Shown here one piece after another: positions 58,069-64,000 of a stretch of 64,000 bases of DNA. The notes beneath the pieces were generated by a model. It was not told the DNA's origin. It saw only the letters and a list, made by a program, of their open reading frames with translations, and ran no database searches. The DNA comes from Candidatus Aenigmatarchaeota archaeon (GTDB lineage Archaea; Aenigmatarchaeota; Aenigmatarchaeia; CG10238-14). Location of the stretch: the NCBI GenBank assembly GCA_017610225.1, contig JAFCCM010000003.1, forward strand, positions 22,225 through 86,224, given 5' to 3'. Within the stretch, counting starts at the first letter, position 1. Every line of letters starts with the position of its first letter. The translations under genes and the position numbers were made by a program.

Positions 58069-58902
58069 ATGTCTGATTTTACTAATAACATGGATATATT
58101 GAAAGGAAAAACAGGAATAGTTTTTTGGGCTATTATGTTTTTAATAGCTTCAATTGGATTTTTATATATGATTGTTTTTAGTTCAAGCGGTGAAGGTAAT
58201 CCTCAAATGTTTGGTGTTGCGGTTGCTTTTGCATTTATGCTTCTTTTTTCATTCACAATTTCATCTAAACAAATACTTACTGATAAAACATCTTTTTCAA
58301 CAACAATAGCATCTTTTTGGGCAGGACTTATTATATGGGGTGCTATAGCTTTTAGGGGAGTTAATACACCACAATCTTTATTTTCATCATTTTCAGTACC
58401 TTCACAAGCATTATTATCTACAGCAAGTCAACAAATGCCTCCTATATGGGATTTCTTCATAGTTGGAATTGCAGGACCAATTGCTGAAGAATTTTTATTT
58501 TTATTCGCATTACCGTTATTATTATTTGTAATATTATATTCAGTCATAAAAAATAAATTTGTATTGACTGGAACTGTATTGATTATAACAACAATAGCTT
58601 TTAGATTGTTTCATGTTGGATATACAGGAGCATTTTTCACTACATTGGGGATTGCTACAATGATATTTAGATCAATACAATTAGGTTTATTTTATGGTGA
58701 TCAATTATTTGATGTTATTCCTTATATTAATCTTGTAGGATCTTTTGCACTTGGAGCACATATTGCCAATAATACGGTTGTTTATGGATTAATGAATGCT
58801 TTTATGCTTATGATATCACATCCTGTAGGAATTGTTTTATTAAGTATACTTGTTATATTTGCAATTGTACCTATAATAAATTTGATTGAGAAATTTAGAT
58901 AA
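58069..58902 (+). CDS. CPBP-like polytopic membrane protein
   Basis: 277 aa, about eight helices. Residues GPIAEEFLFLFALP, FRLFHVGYTG and GAHIANN recall the EE, FxxxH and HxxxN motifs of CPBP/CAAX-type intramembrane proteases, though EExxxR lacks its Arg. Could be a protease acting on the virion or surface proteins, or a bacteriocin-immunity-like relative. A short spacer (57916-58068) before it holds a promoter-like TTTATAAATAAAGG and no other supported gene. Confidence 0.45.
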   Translation: MSDFTNNMDILKGKTGIVFWAIMFLIASIGFLYMIVFSSSGEGNPQMFGVAVAFAFMLLFSFTISSKQILTDKTSFSTTIASFWAGLIIWGAIAFRGVNTPQSLFSSFSVPSQALLSTASQQMPPIWDFFIVGIAGPIAEEFLFLFALPLLLFVILYSVIKNKFVLTGTVLIITTIAFRLFHVGYTGAFFTTLGIATMIFRSIQLGLFYGDQLFDVIPYINLVGSFALGAHIANNTVVYGLMNAFMLMISHPVGIVLLSILVIFAIVPIINLIEKFR

Positions 58903-58912
58903 AGTGATATTT

Positions 58913-61900
58913 ATGAATAGAATTGCTCAAACAACTGTTAAATATATATTATTTGTTGTTTCGTTTATTGTTTTATTTAATATGTTTATTTCGATATCTT
59001 TATCAGAACCAGAAACGGTTGTATCTAATAATTTCAGCGTAACATGGCATGGATGTGTACATGATTTAATAGATCATAGTTGTCTTGTTGATATCCAGAA
59101 TTTGGATATGTCAACATCACGTTATTTTAATCTATCCGCAGTTCTTTCAGATACAAATTATGATTTAAGTTTTAATGATTCTAATATTAAATTTTATGAA
59201 TGGGTTTCTTTAGACACAGAATTTCCAACATATAATATAACTTCGATAGAACAGGATTGTACTTCTTATGATAATATTACAAATGAATCTATTATAACAG
59301 ATTGTTCATATAATCAGACTATTCAAAATGGAACGATTGTTATGAAACAAGTTCAATGGGAACGAACAAAAAGTAATATGCATACTATTGATGTATCTGA
59401 AAAAATGTATTATGGTATGATTAATATACCAAAATTACCAAAAACTGAAGATGTTAATAAAGATATTGAATACGATGATTTTGGAATAATTGAGATTTAT
59501 AATGGTACTAAATATTTCAAGATTGAATGGAAAACACCTATTGTTGAGAGTGAATCAGGTTATGGATCAAGCGGTAGAGTTGCAGTTTGGGATAATGACG
59601 TTGAATACCATCCAGTGTGGAATGCAAGTTGGGGTTTTAAAGCCCCGATTGAGGTGAACAGTTCTGAGAATGCAACTGATTATCAGCTTAAAATTATAGT
59701 TCCTTATGACTCTGATATGAATTCTACATATCAAGACCTGCGTTTTGTGGATAGCACCGAGACAGAACAGTTATCTTATTGGATAGAGACGAGCAATACC
59801 ACGCAGGCGACTGTCTGGGTCAAGGGTAATTTCACGACTGATAACGGCACGCAGATGTATATGTATTATGGCAATGATGATACAGTCAATTTGAGTGATG
59901 GAGATAAAACATTTACAATTTTTGATGATTTTGAAGATAATAATTTTAATAGTTCTAAATGGTTAAGTCATATTGATTATACCGGAACAATAACAGAAAT
60001 TGGTGGAACTCTTATAATGTATACCACCAGTGTTAATGTTCATGCATCAATTACATCTATTTTACAACAAAATTTAACAAATAAAATAGTTATATCTGAT
60101 TATACTTATACTCAAATTGGTTCAGATGGTCGTGCTGTATGGATAGGAGGAATGACAAATGATATTAATTATGGTATTGTTGGAACTGCTATGACTTCAA
60201 TGCAAAATCCTGACATGTATGCGCATTATGTTGATGGTTCATATGAATCCAAAGGAACTGGTTTAAATAATGGTTTTCATAAAAGCACAATTAAATATCT
60301 TACAAATGGAAGAATTATAACAAATGTAACAGGTGCAACAACATATAACATTGATAATACACATACAAATGGCAATCCAGCTAATCTGATAGCCAATCTT
60401 AGTGCAGGTTCAAGACATGGCGGTAATCTTACACTTAATTTTATTGCTATAGGAAATACTGTATTAATTGAACCGACCTATATAATCGGTGCAGAGGAAA
60501 GCACAGTATCGAATATTGCACCAAATATAACATCAAACAGTTCAAGTCCAGCAACGGTTTATACTAATACAGACATTACAATAAATATGACGGTAATAGA
60601 CCCAAATGTTGGTGACACTATAACAGGTTATGTTCAATTTTACAAAAATGGTGCATTGTTCGGTTCTGAATACTCACAGATTGTAACAAATAATACAAAT
60701 ACATTGATTGTGACATTGGTATCTGGGAATTATTCAAAAAATGATATAATTATATCAGAAATATGGGCTGGTGATGGCACAGTAAATATAACTAAAGTCA
60801 ATATGACATCTATAACAATTCAAAATACAGTACCATATATTTCAAATATGTCCTGGTCCACAACTTCAGGTGAAACTGATGATACACTTAATTATCTTCA
60901 AATAATTGATCATATAATTGTTAATTCAACAGACGCTGATACAGATTCATTGGTTGTTACATTGAATGTTAAAAATCCTAATAATGAATATGTAATTACA
61001 AATGCTACTATGATACAGAACGGTGTATTTTGGAATTATACCGATGATTTCACATTAAATTTAAATGGTACTTGGACTTTTGAAATATATACAAATGATT
61101 CAATTGATTTGAATTTATTGTCAACTACAATTGAAGTAACAAAAATAATAGTTTCTACGTTTGATGGTTGGTTTGGGTATTTTACTGAAACAATTCCCTT
61201 AACAAGTGATATAACGACATTGATTACTTATGATTATGATTTAATAGGTATCTATGATAATTTCAGTAATTTTGAAGATAATTGGACAATTATAAAAACT
61301 GCAATAAATGATTCAAAAGAACAAAATGTTAAGACTGCAATTTCATTTTATTTTGATGGTGATTATACAGATACTGTATATATTGATGCGGTTAAATCTA
61401 ATATTACTGCATCTTTTATAGATTTAAAAACAAGTCCATATACTGAAACTGTGGCAATGATAATAATTGAAATAAATTCATCATATACAGAAACACAAAA
61501 AGCTAATTTTGTTAATAACATTTCACAAACAATGGCTAATGCTACAACAAATTTATTTCCTATATATATCAAAGATTTTACATCATCACAATTAGATACT
61601 GCATATACAACATCATTTACATTTCCTTATAATACGTATGTAACCGAATCAGCGTTTATAAATCAAGAAATCACATATTTAAGGGATAATACTACATTGA
61701 CAAGATTATATTATGATTTATCAGACATATTAAAATCACGAACTCAAAATTATCATAATAACATAATCTTGAAGTTAGGTAATATTCCTACAGGTACATC
61801 AACAGAAGCTGAATTTAATATAGCTGATATCACAGACGGTGATGTTGTGATATTCAATAATGAATCATCACAACAGATATATACGATTAATATAACAGGA

Positions 61901-64000
61901 AAAACCGATGATGTTTGGGATAAGACACAAAAAGATATAATTGAAATCAATACAGATGGTAATTTTTCAATCAGTCTTGGTGCATATAATGTATCAATTT
62001 TAACTTTTGAATCTTTGGATAGATTTATGTTTGGATCAGATTATTCTACACTTTATAAAACGTCAAGTCAAACAAATACACAATTTAATTATACTGACGG
62101 TAATAGAGACGAATCCTGGTCTATATATGGTGCAAATGATGCAAAAATTGAATTATGGGATTCTAGTTATAATCATAATAATTTATTTTTTATTCATTAT
62201 GAATGGATTAATACATCTTATGTTACAGATTATCAAGATTATGATGTTATAATAATTGCAGATAAAAATGAAAATGAAATTAATAATACAATAAATAAAT
62301 TAGATAGTACTTATGGATATATTTCTGTTTCTGATTATATTGATTCGGATGAATGGGAACTTAATAAGACAACCGAAATTGATGATTGGATAGATAATTA
62401 TTATATACATGTTTTTATTGATGGAATGGATACCGGTGCATCAGGCAATAATTTTGAGGTACGAATTAAATCATTGGCTGATTATGTTCATTTGAATAAA
62501 GATAAAAAAGTTATATTTAATGATTATACATTATATTTGACTGTATCAGATTATGGTGATATGGATATGAAAGAATCTTTTTGTAGTCGTTGGAGTGGTA
62601 ATGTGGGTTCACCAACATATTCATATGAAGATATCTCTATTGATGTTGATCGTGCAAATTGGGCTAATACAAAAAATAATCCACAATTGTTAATGACTTT
62701 TGGTGACGTTAATAATGTATCTTTGATGTCTTATTGTTATGCTCAATATCTTGTATTATATGGTAATGGTAATAATAATAGTTATAAATATGGTCAACCC
62801 AATTTTCAATCTCAGCGTGATATATACACAAAAGATGTAGGTATTCAGCTTGAATCAACATGGACTGAAGCAAGTGCAACTGATTGGACACGTAAATTCA
62901 GTGAAGGAACAATGCATATTGATACGGTTTCAAAAACATGGTGGTTTGATGATGCACGTTCTACAAGTGCGGAATTATGTTTTGATTTATATAATGGTGC
63001 ATCTGCACCATCCGGTTCAGGACCCTTTAGATATACACTTAATATGCCACATTCATCTTTTAATGCAAGTCAAGTATATAGTATTACTTATGACGAAGTT
63101 GCTGGCGGAACATCATATACATGGGATACTGTGTGTAAACCAATTAATGATATTGATATAACACAGGATGGAAAATATGATGTTAGAATGTGGTGTGGTG
63201 CTCAGGATGGTCAAGGACGTTGTAATACAGGATATGGTTTCAGTATTGGTAATGATTTAGTAACAGGTGTAGGTGTTCATTCATGGTATGATAGTAATGT
63301 ACCAAATTATCCTAATGTTGAAGATTATAGTGATGTTTATGGTCGAGATCCTAATAATTTATTAACTAGAAATTGGCGTGTGTTCTTAAATATGAATGAT
63401 ACTATTAGTACTTCAGTTGATGCGGTATATTCGCAAATAAATAGAACTGTATCAATAGATGGTGCTTATATTAATATTACTCTTGATAGTTCAAAAGATT
63501 ATAATTTAACTGTTGTTGATAATGGTACAATTGTTTCAAGTTTAGCAAGTATATCAGTTTGGAATGTAACTAATTTTGTTGAAATATATCCTATTGAGAC
63601 AGATACTTGTTCAGGAACAAATCCAATATTTAATGATACAACAATTAATAATGAAATATTTAGTTCTTGTAAAACTACTGATGACACTGTTTTTGTTAGA
63701 TTTACAGTACCACATTTAAGTGAACAAATAATTCAATTATCAACAGATGAAGATATACCAGTAGTTGATGCATATTATCAATGGACATATGAAAATGAAA
63801 CTCTTGACTTGAATTATACGACTGATGAAAACATAACATTTAATTGGAATGTGACCGATATTTCTGGTATTAATGTAAGTTCCTGCAAAATTTATTATCG
63901 TAATTATGATAATGTATCAGATACACAATTATTTAATTATGTTGGCGGAGCAATACAATCTGATATGGATTCAGATGGATATCGTAACGTTTCATGTTCT
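58913..64000 (+). CDS. Giant DUF2341 surface protein, open at the right edge
   Basis: At least 1696 codons without a stop; continues beyond the window. Signal or anchor at about 10-30. A DUF2341 domain at about 233-320 (WNASWGFKAPIEVNSSENAT ... QMYMYYGND) is followed by a lectin-like region (about 335-520, DDFEDNNFNSSKWL). Then come Ig-like repeats (about 540-750) and, around 1030-1290, a region with GDMDMKESFCSRW and MSYCYAQYLVLYG resembling a TIM-barrel sugar hydrolase. Very many N-x-S/T sites. Typical of a receptor-binding or S-layer-like protein. The hydrolase idea is weak. Confidence 0.7.
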   Translation, partial: MNRIAQTTVKYILFVVSFIVLFNMFISISLSEPETVVSNNFSVTWHGCVHDLIDHSCLVDIQNLDMSTSRYFNLSAVLSDTNYDLSFNDSNIKFYEWVSLDTEFPTYNITSIEQDCTSYDNITNESIITDCSYNQTIQNGTIVMKQVQWERTKSNMHTIDVSEKMYYGMINIPKLPKTEDVNKDIEYDDFGIIEIYNGTKYFKIEWKTPIVESESGYGSSGRVAVWDNDVEYHPVWNASWGFKAPIEVNSSENATDYQLKIIVPYDSDMNSTYQDLRFVDSTETEQLSYWIETSNTTQATVWVKGNFTTDNGTQMYMYYGNDDTVNLSDGDKTFTIFDDFEDNNFNSSKWLSHIDYTGTITEIGGTLIMYTTSVNVHASITSILQQNLTNKIVISDYTYTQIGSDGRAVWIGGMTNDINYGIVGTAMTSMQNPDMYAHYVDGSYESKGTGLNNGFHKSTIKYLTNGRIITNVTGATTYNIDNTHTNGNPANLIANLSAGSRHGGNLTLNFIAIGNTVLIEPTYIIGAEESTVSNIAPNITSNSSSPATVYTNTDITINMTVIDPNVGDTITGYVQFYKNGALFGSEYSQIVTNNTNTLIVTLVSGNYSKNDIIISEIWAGDGTVNITKVNMTSITIQNTVPYISNMSWSTTSGETDDTLNYLQIIDHIIVNSTDADTDSLVVTLNVKNPNNEYVITNATMIQNGVFWNYTDDFTLNLNGTWTFEIYTNDSIDLNLLSTTIEVTKIIVSTFDGWFGYFTETIPLTSDITTLITYDYDLIGIYDNFSNFEDNWTIIKTAINDSKEQNVKTAISFYFDGDYTDTVYIDAVKSNITASFIDLKTSPYTETVAMIIIEINSSYTETQKANFVNNISQTMANATTNLFPIYIKDFTSSQLDTAYTTSFTFPYNTYVTESAFINQEITYLRDNTTLTRLYYDLSDILKSRTQNYHNNIILKLGNIPTGTSTEAEFNIADITDGDVVIFNNESSQQIYTINITGKTDDVWDKTQKDIIEINTDGNFSISLGAYNVSILTFESLDRFMFGSDYSTLYKTSSQTNTQFNYTDGNRDESWSIYGANDAKIELWDSSYNHNNLFFIHYEWINTSYVTDYQDYDVIIIADKNENEINNTINKLDSTYGYISVSDYIDSDEWELNKTTEIDDWIDNYYIHVFIDGMDTGASGNNFEVRIKSLADYVHLNKDKKVIFNDYTLYLTVSDYGDMDMKESFCSRWSGNVGSPTYSYEDISIDVDRANWANTKNNPQLLMTFGDVNNVSLMSYCYAQYLVLYGNGNNNSYKYGQPNFQSQRDIYTKDVGIQLESTWTEASATDWTRKFSEGTMHIDTVSKTWWFDDARSTSAELCFDLYNGASAPSGSGPFRYTLNMPHSSFNASQVYSITYDEVAGGTSYTWDTVCKPINDIDITQDGKYDVRMWCGAQDGQGRCNTGYGFSIGNDLVTGVGVHSWYDSNVPNYPNVEDYSDVYGRDPNNLLTRNWRVFLNMNDTISTSVDAVYSQINRTVSIDGAYINITLDSSKDYNLTVVDNGTIVSSLASISVWNVTNFVEIYPIETDTCSGTNPIFNDTTINNEIFSSCKTTDDTVFVRFTVPHLSEQIIQLSTDEDIPVVDAYYQWTYENETLDLNYTTDENITFNWNVTDISGINVSSCKIYYRNYDNVSDTQLFNYVGGAIQSDMDSDGYRNVSCS

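Noticed and set aside
61363..63687. Several minus- and plus-strand open frames of 60-103 codons
   Set aside because: They are shadows of the giant plus-strand gene, which stays open from 58913 to the window end in one frame.
1..64000. CRISPR array or cas genes
   Set aside because: No regularly spaced direct repeats with unique spacers; the Cas4-like domain at 24752-27073 is part of a helicase fusion.
1..64000. rRNA genes
   Set aside because: No long GC-richer conserved rRNA blocks seen on either strand.

Overview
This is a very AT-rich, gene-dense window that reads as part of an archaeal virus or virus-like plasmid. The archaeal assignment rests on several things in the sequence. Ribosome-binding sites are almost always GTGAT or GGTGA, 4-8 nt before ATG. 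Promoters carry TATA boxes such as ACTATATAAA behind an A-rich BRE-like stretch. The replication genes are of archaeal type: family B DNA polymerase, MCM-like AAA+ helicase, AEP primase, PCNA-like clamp piece, ATP-dependent ligase and XPB-like helicase. The host is not identifiable. Thrombospondin-like WxxW repeats, DUF5667 and DUF2341 surface domains would suit a low-GC, possibly DPANN, archaeon, but that is inference.

Layout. 1-5711 (+): secreted and membrane-anchored surface proteins. 5797-35336 (-): a long early/replication arm of seven transcription units. Each is headed by the same AGTATA-centred promoter/operator (near 7640, 11310, 16505, 19035, 24740, 28865 and 35400). They hold many very small zinc-ribbon and one-helix membrane proteins, then ligase, a SLOG protein, a thioredoxin-like protein, Holliday-junction-like nucleases, HD protein, PolB, a RecB-nuclease/helicase fusion, clamp piece, primase and the MCM-like helicase. 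35340-36100: a likely replication origin at the divergent strand switch, with mirrored arrays of GTAACAAAA repeats and a TA tract. 36102-39305 (+, with a tyrosine recombinase on -): small regulators and membrane proteins.

39303-47150 (+): a locus in which short ORFs alternate with tRNA-like or cloverleaf-like RNAs. One of these RNAs is split by a 4.1 kb BcgI-like restriction-modification module on the opposite strand. The stretch also carries an XPB-like helicase and ends in an IscB nuclease with its probable omega-RNA. 48618-64000 (+): the probable virion/late region. It holds membrane and coiled-coil proteins, a HerA/FtsK-type ATPase, a candidate major structural protein whose codon use looks different, a CPBP-like membrane protein and a giant DUF2341 surface protein that runs off the window.

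Working together, the minus arm would supply a nearly self-sufficient replisome and recombination set under one shared regulator. The tyrosine recombinase would allow integration. The right arm would build and package particles. The RNA-rich segment looks like an accessory region that has collected mobile modules (R-M, IscB) and decayed genes (a C5-methyltransferase remnant, frameshifted small genes).
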